This document shows positions 15,503 to 24,496 of a stretch of DNA of 34,283 nucleotides, piece after piece. The notes under the pieces are model-generated. The model ran no database searches. It saw only the letters and a list, made by a program, of their open reading frames with translations, and was not told the DNA's origin. The stretch comes from Candidatus Zhuqueibacterota bacterium (GTDB lineage: Bacteria; Zhuqueibacterota; Zhuqueibacteria; Thermofontimicrobiales; Thiofontviventaceae). The number at the start of each line of letters is the position of its first letter. The first letter of the stretch is position 1. Position numbers and translations under genes: made by a program. The stretch lies in contig JAFGDW010000317.1 of NCBI GenBank assembly GCA_016931935.1, positions 1 to 34,283 of the forward strand. Reading direction: 5' to 3'.

Positions 15503-16957
15503 ATGAAATTACAGATGGTAGCGAAAAGTGACGTCGGCAAGGTAAGGGAAGTAAACGAAGATTTTTGTGGTATTTTTCAGGAAGAAAAATTAGCGCTCGT
15601 ATGCGATGGTATGGGAGGGCATAAAGCCGGGTCACAGGCAAGTAGACTGGCGGTTTCCACAATCCGATATGCGTTCTCGTATATCGAAGAGTCTGTACAT
15701 CAAAAGATAACTGTCGACATGGATGAAGAAAATCAGGTGGCTGCTGGTCGCCTGGTAAGTTCTATCCGACTGGCAAACCGGCATGTGTTTAATCGCGCGT
15801 GCCGTGAGCCTGAATTCAGAGGAATGGGAACGACAGTCTCAGCAATTTCCTTTGATGAAAATGGGCATGCCTGTATTGTCCACGTGGGTGATTCCCGAGT
15901 GTACCGGATTCGTGATAACATCATGGAGCAGATAACTGAAGATCACTCATGGCTGAATGAATTAATTCAGGATCAGGAAATTAACAAGGAAGATGCTGTT
16001 CAATTCGAAAAAAAGAATGTCATTACCCGCGCACTCGGGCTCGCTGAAAAAGTAAAGATCGATGTGCAGTTGGAACCAGTCAAAAATGGAGATGTATTCC
16101 TGCTCTGCAGCGATGGCTTAACGGATGCATTAACGGATAATGATATTCAAAAAATAATTCAGCTCAATTCATCTAGTTTGCAACGAACCGCAGCTCATCT
16201 AATAAATTCAGCCAATATTGCAGGTGGTCCGGATAATATTTCAGTTGTACTCGTGAAGGTGGAAAACGATGTTGAAGATATTTCAGCATTAAATTCGATT
16301 TCGCTTTCTCTGAAGGTTGAAAATGAGATTGTTAGCACATTTGAGAATCGAATTTTAAGACGCGAGTTCAACAATAAAGGTATGTTTAGTTCACTCTTAA
16401 ACAAAGCATCGGAAATTTGGGAACAGAAGGTAACCAGAATTAGTGTCGCGGCTGCTGCCATTGTTTTGCTGGGCGTGGGAGTGCACAGAATCCTTCCGGG
16501 GGGAAGCGACAGCATGATGGCGACACCAGTTCAGCTTCAGGCTGATGAAATTGAGGTAACTAAACAAATTGCAAATAACCGTTTCCGAAATTCTATGAAA
16601 GTCGCACCCGGCGGTGATGGCGCATTGACTGAAGATTCAACTCATAATCCAGCGCCCAAAAACCGAAATACGATGCCGAATGAACTGATTCAAACAAAAC
16701 CGTTAACAGAAACAAGCACCAGTGTTGGGCAGATTTTTTTACTTGGCGTTGAAAATATTGGAAATTACAAAGATAGTTTTATTTATCTTAACGATCGGGT
16801 AGCTGGTAAGACGGTTGAGTTTTTGGAAACAGGTCTTCGTGTTCGTCCAGGATTGTATAGAATTGCAATCAAAGATATCAATCAAACAACATTATACCAA
16901 TATGCAAGTCGGATACGAATCGTAGCCGGTGATATTAAAGCAATTGAAATTCGCTAA
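15503..16957 (+). CDS. Transmembrane PP2C-family Ser/Thr phosphatase with PEGA-like C-terminal domain
   Basis: The product (484 residues from this start) begins with a PPM/PP2C catalytic domain (about 1-250): D-V-G-K-V-R-E-V-N-E-D, C-D35-G-M-G-G-H, G-M-G-T-T, H-V-G-D-S-R, L-C-S-D-G-L-T-D and G-G-P-D-N-I-S. All metal-binding aspartates are present. A linker leads to one membrane helix (about 312-330, V-A-A-A-A-I-V-L-L-G-V) and a periplasmic tail. Its end (about 408-484: Y-L-N-D-R-V-A-G-K, L-R-V-R-P-G-L-Y-R-I, I-V-A-G-D-I-K) reads like one PEGA-type module, as in the neighbouring kinase. By family knowledge it dephosphorylates the kinase and its substrates. The ATG at 15503 is preferred to one at 15497 because AGCGGG (15491-15496) abuts the latter but lies 6 bases before the former. 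The gap to the FHA gene is 9 bases (15 with this start). Confidence 0.9.
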   Translation: MKLQMVAKSDVGKVREVNEDFCGIFQEEKLALVCDGMGGHKAGSQASRLAVSTIRYAFSYIEESVHQKITVDMDEENQVAAGRLVSSIRLANRHVFNRACREPEFRGMGTTVSAISFDENGHACIVHVGDSRVYRIRDNIMEQITEDHSWLNELIQDQEINKEDAVQFEKKNVITRALGLAEKVKIDVQLEPVKNGDVFLLCSDGLTDALTDNDIQKIIQLNSSSLQRTAAHLINSANIAGGPDNISVVLVKVENDVEDISALNSISLSLKVENEIVSTFENRILRREFNNKGMFSSLLNKASEIWEQKVTRISVAAAAIVLLGVGVHRILPGGSDSMMATPVQLQADEIEVTKQIANNRFRNSMKVAPGGDGALTEDSTHNPAPKNRNTMPNELIQTKPLTETSTSVGQIFLLGVENIGNYKDSFIYLNDRVAGKTVEFLETGLRVRPGLYRIAIKDINQTTLYQYASRIRIVAGDIKAIEIR

Positions 16958-17290
16958 CCTGAAATGTCGCATAATTCTGGTATGGATTGTATCTAACAAT
17001 CGATTCGCAATTCTTAAAAGACATATTTGTACTTGTTTTACAAAAGGCAAAAATCCGGCTGATCCTGGTTTTTTCTGAGAATAAGTTGATGCCTGTAAAA
17101 ACGGTTATCTTGCAGCCGAACTTTTATTTTGGATTTTATGCTTCATTATAAAAGTTCAGGATTCATTCGTAAAACACATACGATTCATTCCTACACTGGT
17201 TAGAACTAGCTCGTTTCCATTGGTCGGCGAACAAACAAATTGAGTAAACTCTACCAGAAATGCTCATCATATAATGAGAGAGGTATTTCC
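16958..17290. other. 333-base intergenic stretch inside the kinase cluster
   Basis: No gene is seen. It is AT-rich and contains an inverted repeat (listed separately). The next gene has its own strong ribosome binding site, so an internal promoter here is possible, but no convincing one could be picked. Confidence 0.5.
17118..17157. repeat. Ten-base inverted repeat upstream of the TPR gene
   Basis: GAACTTTTAT (17118-17127) and ATAAAAGTTC (17148-17157) are perfect inverted copies separated by 20 bases. There is no T run suited to a terminator; it could be an operator or RNA hairpin. The 5' arm starts 174 bases before the ATG at 17291. Confidence 0.4.
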
Positions 17291-19117
17291 ATGAAAGCAG
17301 CTATAAGAATTATGATCTTGGCCTTTGTGTTCGGGCTCATAACATCTCCTTTGTTAGCTCAACGGCAGACAGAAGCTTCAGTATCATGGTATAACAGGGG
17401 GACAAAAGCGACCTCATCTGAGGAAAAAATTAAATGTTTTAGCAAGGCAATCGAGCTAGTGCCGGAATTTATAGAAGCCCATTATTATCTGGGGCATACA
17501 TATAAAAATATTGGCGAGCTGGAAAAAGCCAAAGTCGAATATCAGATTGCACTGGATGCAAATCCAGCGAAGTTAAATAAAACATTGAAACGAACAATCC
17601 TGTTTGAACTGGGCCTTGTTCTTGAAAAAAGCGGGCTACATAATGATGCAGAACAGGTTTATCTTGAAGCCCTGTCGATCGCTGAAGAAAACACCGTTAA
17701 GGCGACTATTTATAACATGCTTGGGAATATCATGTTAAGTAGCCAACAGTTCGACAAGGCGATAAATTATTATGAAAGAGGCAAGGAAGCCTATCCAATA
17801 AATGCTAATTCATTCTCCAGTGCAATTGAACGAGTGAAGCAGCAAAAAACCATTGTCACTGATTATGATAAAGCAACCAAAGAAATTGCACGCAATAATT
17901 ATGAAGAGGGGATTAAGCTGCTTGAAGCGGTGGCAGACATTAATCCTGAGTACAAAGATGTAAGCAAATTGCTCTCGGATACCAAGCAAAAACTGGAATC
18001 AAAAGAGTTGGTCGACAATGTACAGGATTTTTATCAACAGGGTCTCAATGCTATGCGCCAGGAAGACTGGAAAGCTGCTATCGAATCGTTCGAATTGGTA
18101 ACTGCGAAGACACCGGATTATCAGGATGTGCAGCGCAATTTGGCCACAGCACAGCAAAACTATAAATCAAAAATTAAAGCTGATAACCTGGATCGCCTGT
18201 ATGATGATGGAAATGCCGCAGTTCAACGTGGTGACTATATCAAAGCTCTGATTGCATACGAACGTATTAGCGAAATTGATCCTGAATATAAAAATGTTGC
18301 GTTTAAAATTCAACAGATCCTTCAAAAAACAGATAAGCAAAGTAACGCATCCACAAAATCCAAATATTACGCCCAGGGCGTGGAAGCGTATGAAAATGAG
18401 GAATGGCAAACAGCCTACAATCAATTTAATCGAGTCCTTGCCATGGATAGTGATTTTGAAGACGTTCAAATAATGCTCGAAAAAACGAAGAACAAAATGG
18501 CCAGCTCAACACGGGAAGGCACGATTGAGTTATACTATCAAAAAGGCCTTGATTATTATAATCAACAGAATTGGTTGTATGCAATTATCAATTTTGAGAA
18601 AGTACATATGCTGGATGCGGAATATAAGGACGTTGCAACACTGATCACCCAGGCTCGCAAACAATTTGATGGCGATGAAAGCGGTCTGGCAACAACATCC
18701 ACTGAAACTTCCGGTGGAGCAAATCCTTTGGTAATGGTTGGAATTATTCTCAGTTCAATTTTTGTGCCATTTTGGGCGATGGTACTGTTTTCACCAACTG
18801 CGCGAGCACGTTTTTATCTGATGCAGAAACGATATGATAAAGCGGGCGAAATTTATGAGCGTATGTTAAAGAGCAAACCCGAGAATGTGAAACTGTATAT
18901 TACACTGGCGAATATTTATATCAACGAAAATCGCAAAGATGAATACGCACTACGCGTGTTTAAAAAGGTCGTTGAAGCCGATGTCAGCCACGATTTGAAA
19001 AAACAGATTGTCCCGATTATTAATCAACACTATCTGCAAAAAGGTCATTCTGAAAAATCGACACTTGGTCTGTTAGAAGATTCGCTGAAAGAAGAACTGA
19101 AAAAAATGGGAAACTAA
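17291..19117 (+). CDS. Membrane-spanning TPR protein of the kinase cluster
   Basis: From the ATG at 17291 (AGAGAGG 7 bases upstream) the 608-residue product begins with a signal peptide or anchor (MKAAIRIMILAFVFGLI..., A-Q near 24). Then follow periplasmic TPR units (about 30-180) and four longer repeats of about 75-80 residues with the pattern Y-x-x-G-x-x-A-x-x-x-x-x-W-x-x-A-I-x-x-F-x-x-V (about 220-460). One membrane helix (about 478-500, P-L-V-M-V-G-I-I-L-S-S-I-F-V) follows, and a cytoplasmic tail with two more TPR units (about 505-580). TPRs thus flank the membrane, suiting a scaffold that connects outside and inside. A TTG-initiated longer form from 17240 is less likely: it lacks a site and would put 17 residues before the signal. 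It is 3 bases from the next gene, so both are probably translated together. Confidence 0.8.
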   Translation: MKAAIRIMILAFVFGLITSPLLAQRQTEASVSWYNRGTKATSSEEKIKCFSKAIELVPEFIEAHYYLGHTYKNIGELEKAKVEYQIALDANPAKLNKTLKRTILFELGLVLEKSGLHNDAEQVYLEALSIAEENTVKATIYNMLGNIMLSSQQFDKAINYYERGKEAYPINANSFSSAIERVKQQKTIVTDYDKATKEIARNNYEEGIKLLEAVADINPEYKDVSKLLSDTKQKLESKELVDNVQDFYQQGLNAMRQEDWKAAIESFELVTAKTPDYQDVQRNLATAQQNYKSKIKADNLDRLYDDGNAAVQRGDYIKALIAYERISEIDPEYKNVAFKIQQILQKTDKQSNASTKSKYYAQGVEAYENEEWQTAYNQFNRVLAMDSDFEDVQIMLEKTKNKMASSTREGTIELYYQKGLDYYNQQNWLYAIINFEKVHMLDAEYKDVATLITQARKQFDGDESGLATTSTETSGGANPLVMVGIILSSIFVPFWAMVLFSPTARARFYLMQKRYDKAGEIYERMLKSKPENVKLYITLANIYINENRKDEYALRVFKKVVEADVSHDLKKQIVPIINQHYLQKGHSEKSTLGLLEDSLKEELKKMGN

Positions 19118-19120
19118 TAT

Positions 19121-21403
19121 ATGATGGATCAACATTCAGGCGAACGCGAACGTGTCATCGAATTACTTTCCAAGTTGGGGAAGGCGTACCTGGAGAAAGG
19201 TCAATACAGTGAGGCGATCGATAAGTTCAACCATTTGATAAAAACAGGGATACAAAACAGTTTTGTTTACCTGAATTTAAGCAAAGCATACATTTTGAAA
19301 GAACAATATGATGATGCTGCGGTTGATGTCTTTCGTAAAACGCTTGAATTTGATCCTGAAAATAAGGTAATAAACGTCATTCTCAGCCAGATTTTTCTGG
19401 ATGAGCATCGTGATGATGATGAAGCATGTCGCGTGTATCGAAAAGCGCTTCAGTACAATTCCAAGAATGCTCGCGAACTGGAAATTGCACTGGCAAAAAT
19501 TGAAATGAATCGAGGGAATGTTCAGGCATCCCGGAAGTTGACGGAAAAAATTATTTTAGAGGATGCCGGTCACCCCGAGATGGTGGCTGACTATGTAAAC
19601 GCTGGTTGGAAAGAGGGCGCATTCGCAGATGTTCAGAAAACACTGAAACAATTATATTATAACGATCCCAGCGCACAGCTTCAACATTATTACATTCAAA
19701 ATATAATGAAAATGGCACAGGATGACTCGTCGTTTCAGATGGATGCCGATGATGTCGATGTGTGTCAAAAATATCTCGATGCAACTGAAAAATTTAATAA
19801 CCTGATTGATATATCAACTTATTTATTTGTTCGAAAACACATCGGTCAGTTTGTCCAGGAAGAATCCTTCGACGCTCAAAACGATGAGCAGGATGTTTCT
19901 GAATATGAACTATTCCTGAGTGAATCATCACTTTCGAATATTTGGAAAAAGGGCCTTAATACCGATGGTGAGTCGCAGCTACCATTCGTTTTTGCCGATA
20001 CGATTTGGAATCGGATTGAAGCGCCTCCGGCTGATGAAAATGGTCATTTACTGACCGAACAGATTGTGCGTAAATACAATACCATGATTCTTATTTACGC
20101 GCCCGGAACAGTGCAACGCGGCAAAGAAAGTAAGTGGGTAGCTGTTAATCAGGCGGTACAGCAATTATTGAAAAAATGCCATTATAAACGCCGCCTGAAT
20201 GATGGTATTTTGGTCATCATGGAAGATTTGTTGACCAGCCTCGACCTTGCTCAACAGATACTGAAGAAGAGCTACGAAATCGATCCGCGCGATTCAGCGG
20301 TGCAGATGCGTATTGTGGTTCATCCGTTTGTTTCCACCGATCCCGATCAGTTTGCTAATGATTTAACGTGTGGATTTACGCTATTTCATGCTGTTGCTGA
20401 GGGGAATGAATTCCTATCCGAAGATAAGGCATTGTTCATTACCGGCGGTACTCAGGAATTGATCAAATATAACGAACGGATAAAAACGCAGGAATTCCGT
20501 TCGATGAAGCGTCCGTTTAATAATGACGAATTGACAGTTCATCAGATATTCTGGCAAGATCCACTCGAACGTATTCGTAATGGCAGTTTAAAGAAGTTGG
20601 ATCGACTTCAGATAATGAATGAACTGCATCTAAACGATACGTTCAATAGCTTCAAAGCTGTTGATACATTTTTGGATCGGCTGGTCATTCTAAAAATTTT
20701 ACGTACCGATTTTATCAGTCAAAACGGCGAAAATATTCACGACTCATTCTTTAAACAGGCGAATATTATCGGAAAATTCAGCCATCCGATGATCGCAAAA
20801 ATATATGATATCAATGAAAGCGATGGATTCCATTATATCGCACGTGAATTTGTGGAAGGGGCTCAAATATCCGCCCCCCTGACAATTTTTCAGCAAGTTC
20901 AGTGGTTGGAGTGTATTCGCATGTGTATTAGAATTGGGGAAATTCTTGATGCGGCGCATCAGACCGGATTGGTGCATGGCCGGATCAAACCGGCAAACGT
21001 ATTTGTGACGGAGATGAGTGAGATTAAAATTACCGATTTTACCATTCCGCATTTTTCGATTAATGCTACTGAAAATAGTAATACCAGTTTGGATAGCTTC
21101 GCTTTAATCTCTCCGGAACAGTTAAATAATGAACCGATCAGTGTTCAAACCGACATTTATCACGTTGCCCTCTTGTTGTATTCCTTAATTAATCAGGGTA
21201 ATCCGTTTGCAGCAAAGAAACGCGTGACGGTTGTTAAAAATATTAATGGTCTTGAACCCGAGCCGCTTTCATCCAAAAATGAGGAAATTCCCGAAACGCT
21301 GGACGTGATTCTCTCTCAGGCAATGTCAAAAATCCCTAAAAACCGCTACCCCACAATCCGTGAATTTATGGATGATCTCAATCAATTACTTGAATCTGTA
21401 TAA
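19121..21403 (+). CDS. TPR protein with degenerate cyclase-like region and C-terminal pseudokinase domain
   Basis: A 760-residue soluble protein. TPR-type helices occupy residues about 5-190 (for example L-G-K-A-Y-L-E-K-G-Q-Y-S-E-A-I). A middle part (about 305-450) contains M-I-L-I-Y-A, R-R-L-N-D-G-I-L-V-I-M, A-L-F-I-T-G-G and a long amphipathic helix; its strand/helix order resembles a degenerate class III nucleotide cyclase, but catalytic metal Asp residues are not evident, so this is a tentative guess. The C-terminal domain (about 500-750) has a kinase fold with K525, but the catalytic loop reads H619-G-R621 (R at the Asp position) and the Mg loop D639-F-T. It should not phosphorylate. Such domains serve as ligand- or protein-binding modules. 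It ends the cluster, 3 bases after the TPR gene, and a terminator follows. Neither of the two starts (19121/19124) has a strong site. Confidence 0.85.
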   Translation: MMDQHSGERERVIELLSKLGKAYLEKGQYSEAIDKFNHLIKTGIQNSFVYLNLSKAYILKEQYDDAAVDVFRKTLEFDPENKVINVILSQIFLDEHRDDDEACRVYRKALQYNSKNARELEIALAKIEMNRGNVQASRKLTEKIILEDAGHPEMVADYVNAGWKEGAFADVQKTLKQLYYNDPSAQLQHYYIQNIMKMAQDDSSFQMDADDVDVCQKYLDATEKFNNLIDISTYLFVRKHIGQFVQEESFDAQNDEQDVSEYELFLSESSLSNIWKKGLNTDGESQLPFVFADTIWNRIEAPPADENGHLLTEQIVRKYNTMILIYAPGTVQRGKESKWVAVNQAVQQLLKKCHYKRRLNDGILVIMEDLLTSLDLAQQILKKSYEIDPRDSAVQMRIVVHPFVSTDPDQFANDLTCGFTLFHAVAEGNEFLSEDKALFITGGTQELIKYNERIKTQEFRSMKRPFNNDELTVHQIFWQDPLERIRNGSLKKLDRLQIMNELHLNDTFNSFKAVDTFLDRLVILKILRTDFISQNGENIHDSFFKQANIIGKFSHPMIAKIYDINESDGFHYIAREFVEGAQISAPLTIFQQVQWLECIRMCIRIGEILDAAHQTGLVHGRIKPANVFVTEMSEIKITDFTIPHFSINATENSNTSLDSFALISPEQLNNEPISVQTDIYHVALLLYSLINQGNPFAAKKRVTVVKNINGLEPEPLSSKNEEIPETLDVILSQAMSKIPKNRYPTIREFMDDLNQLLESV

Positions 21404-21409
21404 AATTGA

Positions 21410-21446
21410 AAAAGCTCTGGTGTTAATTGGATCAGAGCTTTTTTCC
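21410..21446. terminator. Bidirectional intrinsic terminator between kinase cluster and polA
   Basis: Arms AAGCTCTG (21412-21419) and CAGAGCTT (21433-21440) form an 8-bp stem followed by TTTT (21441-21444) on the plus strand and preceded by an A run, so it can also end minus-strand polA transcription. It lies 8 bases after the last plus-strand stop. Confidence 0.8.
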
Positions 21447-21463
21447 TTTAGCAGCCTGCCTGT

Positions 21464-24184
21464 TTAATGAGCTTCTAACCAGTTCATGCCAACCCCAACA
21501 TCCACCTGAATCGGCACTGATAATTCCATCGCATGTTCCATTTCATGTTTAACCAGTTTTTGCAATTGCTCCAGTTCATCCTTTGGCGCTTCAAACATCA
21601 GTTCATCATGAACTTGCATAATCATCATCGAACGCAATTTTTCCTGCTTCAAACGACGATGAATGTTAATCATCGCGACTTTGATCAGATCAGCGGCGCT
21701 ACCCTGGATCGGGGTGTTCACTGCTGTCCGCTCAGCGAATTCCCGCACCTGACGGTTTGTGCTTTGAATTTCCGGCAAATATCGTCGACGCTGCAATAGT
21801 GTCGTGACAAAGCCGGATTGCCGAGCTTCGTTAATTGTACTATCAATGTAGGCTTTAACATTCGGATAATTTGCGAAATAATCAGCAATAAATGCCTCTG
21901 CCTCTTCCCGGGGAATATCCAGTCTGCTCGCCAGTCCAAATGGGCCCATGCCGTACATAATTCCGAAGTTTACCTCTTTTGCCCTCCGTCGTAAATCGGA
22001 GTTTACTTCTTCGGGGGGCGTTTTAAACACCAATGAAGCAGTGCGTAAATGCACATCTTCGTTGTTGCGGAAGGCATTCAACAGCGTTTCATCGTGTGAA
22101 AGGTGAGCCATAATTCGAAGCTCGATTTGGGAATAATCCGCATCCACAAGCACATGATCTTTATCTTGTGGAATGAACGCTTTGCGGATTTGTTTGCCCA
22201 TTTCGGTCCGAATCGGGATGTTCTGCAAATTGGGATCTGTCGACGATAATCGGCCGGTAGCAGCCACGGTTTGATTATAGGAAGTATGGACGCGTCCGGT
22301 TTTGGGATGAACCAGCCGTGGGATAGCATCCACATAGGTGGATTTCAGTTTGGTGAGCTGGCGGTACTCCAACAACTGCTGCGGCAGTACATGTTGCCTG
22401 GCCAACGCTTCCAATACATTTACATCGGTGGAAATGCCGGTTTTGGTGCGTTTGATGACCGGCAGTCCAATTTTTTGAAACAACACATCCGCCAATTGTT
22501 TGGTGGAGTTGATATTGAATTGTTCACCCGCCAGTTCGTAAATATATTCCACAATCCGATCGATTTCAGTTTGCATGTCGGATGACATTTTTTTCAAAAA
22601 CGGCAGGTCGAGACAAACACCATTTCGTTCAACCTGCAACAGCACTTCGATCAGGGGAACTTCTACCGTATCGAACAACGGACGTAAATTAAATTCATCC
22701 AGTTTTGGTTCGAACACGCCACGTAAACGCTGCGTTATATCTGCATCTTCACAGGCATATTGTGCTACTTTTTCAACGGGAATTTCGGCCATGTTGAGTT
22801 GATTTTTACCTTTGCCGATCAAATCCGACGTTGGGATTTTTTCATAGCCCAGATGTTCCAAACTGAGTGCATCGAGGTTGTGCTGGCGCTGTGACGGATT
22901 GAGTATATAACTGGCGACCATTGTGTCAAAATCCACACCGGTGACTGGCATGCCGTGCTGGGCAAGTACAAGCAAATCATATTTGATATTTTGGCCACAC
23001 TTTTTTTGATGCTCGTTCGATAGAATCGGGCGAAGTGACTCCAGCACGTCTTTCACCTGTAATCCTTGCGGTTTTACTTCAGAAGAAAATAAATCCCCGG
23101 ATTTTGGTGAAAATTCTGCTGCCACAGGAATATAGTACGCTTCAGCGTGCTTCCATGAAAATGATAAGCCGACAATATTCGCTTTCATCGGGTCAATGTC
23201 CGTAGTTTCCAAATCAAGCGTGAACGAGTCGATCTGTGAAAGCTTTTTAATGAAGTCCGTCAATTTTCCGGGTGTATCGACGATATGGTAAGCTGCCGGT
23301 TTTTTTTCGGCATTCCCCGATAATCGATTTATAAAATTATTGAATTCCAACTCACGGAACAGGCTGATGCAGCGATTGGTGTCTGGTTCGTGCGGATGAA
23401 GTTCATTCAGTTCCACATCCAATTGGACGTCACAATGAATCGTGACCAGCTCTTTGGATATTTTGGCATTTTCCACATTTGCTTCAATTTTTGAACGTAC
23501 CGACGCGCTCTTAATTGCGGCAGGATCGTTGAGAATTGTTTCCACATTACCGAATTCCTGGATCAATTGTGAAGCTGTTTTCGGCCCGATACCGCGTACC
23601 CCCGGAACGTTGTCCGATGTATCGCCTGTGAGACTCATATAATCGATAATCTGTGAAGGCAGTACACCGGTTTTCTCCTGAACCTTTACAGGATCGACAA
23701 TCTCCGCAGGCTGATTCGATTTGGCAAATACGTACATTTTCACAGAATCCGTAACTAGCTGCATAAAATCTTTATCGCCAGTAACAAGAAAAACATTCCA
23801 GCCGTCGCGTTCTGCTCGTTTTGCGAGTGTTCCGATCAGATCATCTGCTTCAAATCCCGGTTTTTCAAGGATCGGAATATTAAGCGCAGACAGCACTTCC
23901 CGTAACCGTGGCAGTGATTCAGCCAATTCATCCGGCATTTTTTCGCGGGTCGCTTTGTATTCGGGGAACAGATGGTGGCGAAATGTCGGTTCCGGTGTGT
24001 CGAATACGATCGCGAGTCCATCAGGATGTTCGTCGTCCTGAATTTTAAACAGCGATAATAGAAATCCAAACACAGCGCTGGTATTTTCTCCCCGGGAATT
24101 GGTCAGCGGATTTTGTAGAAAAGCGAAAAATGCCCGGTAAACAATTGCGGAACCATCAAGTAAAAATAATCGTTTTTTTGCCAT
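21464..24184 (-). CDS. polA: DNA polymerase I
   Basis: A full-length 906-residue PolA. The 5'-3' nuclease domain (about 1-290) starts with L-F-L-L-D-G-S-A-I-V-Y-R and carries V-T-G-D-K-D-F-M-Q-L and G-P-K-T-A-S-Q-L helix-hairpin-helix motifs. The 3'-5' proofreading domain (about 310-500) retains the L-D-L-E-T-T-D Exo I motif near 322, Q-N-I-K-Y-D Exo II and Y-A-C-E-D-A-D Exo III, so proofreading should be active. The polymerase domain has motif A D-A-D-Y-S-Q-I-E-L-R near 680, the O-helix R-R-A-K-E-V-N-F-G-I-M-Y-G with the ribonucleotide-like F, and motif C Q-V-H-D-E-L near 855. It acts in Okazaki-fragment processing and repair. GGAG lies 8 bases before the ATG. Slightly shorter than E. coli PolA (928), with no missing motif. 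Confidence 0.98.
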   Translation of the reverse strand: MAKKRLFLLDGSAIVYRAFFAFLQNPLTNSRGENTSAVFGFLLSLFKIQDDEHPDGLAIVFDTPEPTFRHHLFPEYKATREKMPDELAESLPRLREVLSALNIPILEKPGFEADDLIGTLAKRAERDGWNVFLVTGDKDFMQLVTDSVKMYVFAKSNQPAEIVDPVKVQEKTGVLPSQIIDYMSLTGDTSDNVPGVRGIGPKTASQLIQEFGNVETILNDPAAIKSASVRSKIEANVENAKISKELVTIHCDVQLDVELNELHPHEPDTNRCISLFRELEFNNFINRLSGNAEKKPAAYHIVDTPGKLTDFIKKLSQIDSFTLDLETTDIDPMKANIVGLSFSWKHAEAYYIPVAAEFSPKSGDLFSSEVKPQGLQVKDVLESLRPILSNEHQKKCGQNIKYDLLVLAQHGMPVTGVDFDTMVASYILNPSQRQHNLDALSLEHLGYEKIPTSDLIGKGKNQLNMAEIPVEKVAQYACEDADITQRLRGVFEPKLDEFNLRPLFDTVEVPLIEVLLQVERNGVCLDLPFLKKMSSDMQTEIDRIVEYIYELAGEQFNINSTKQLADVLFQKIGLPVIKRTKTGISTDVNVLEALARQHVLPQQLLEYRQLTKLKSTYVDAIPRLVHPKTGRVHTSYNQTVAATGRLSSTDPNLQNIPIRTEMGKQIRKAFIPQDKDHVLVDADYSQIELRIMAHLSHDETLLNAFRNNEDVHLRTASLVFKTPPEEVNSDLRRRAKEVNFGIMYGMGPFGLASRLDIPREEAEAFIADYFANYPNVKAYIDSTINEARQSGFVTTLLQRRRYLPEIQSTNRQVREFAERTAVNTPIQGSAADLIKVAMINIHRRLKQEKLRSMMIMQVHDELMFEAPKDELEQLQKLVKHEMEHAMELSVPIQVDVGVGMNWLEAH

Positions 24185-24390
24185 ATTAAAAACTCCGGTA
24201 AATGTGCGGATGCTGTCAGTCTATAAAAAGATTATTCGTAACATGAATCGTATTGTTACGAAGACGAAATCAGAATCAAAATAGATAAATTATCAGCGAA
24301 TGTCAAGGACTTTATCGCTTTGCCTTTCACTCACGCTGCAACAAATTTTTGATTGCATTTCAGAACCAGAATGTGTATATACAAAAAGGT

Positions 24391-24420
24391 TCATGGGTTC
24401 ATCGTTACATGTCATGGGTT
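24391..24420. promoter_or_regulatory. Pair of direct repeats, possible operator
   Basis: TCATGGGTT occurs at 24391-24399 and again at 24412-24420, 21 bases apart (two helical turns), with an imperfect third copy near 24428. They lie between polA and the PLD gene, about 80-105 bases upstream of the latter's start. The 24185-24496 gap holds nothing else recognised. Confidence 0.25.
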
Positions 24421-24496
24421 GAAAGGTTCTATGGATTACATATAAATCAGAAATGAAAACATGAAATTTAATCTCTCTAATAAAAAGGCGACTAAA

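Noticed and set aside
10041..21403. Type VI secretion regulatory locus
   Set aside because: The kinase, phosphatase and FHA combination resembles T6SS post-translational control, but no Tss structural gene occurs here, so that assignment is not supported.
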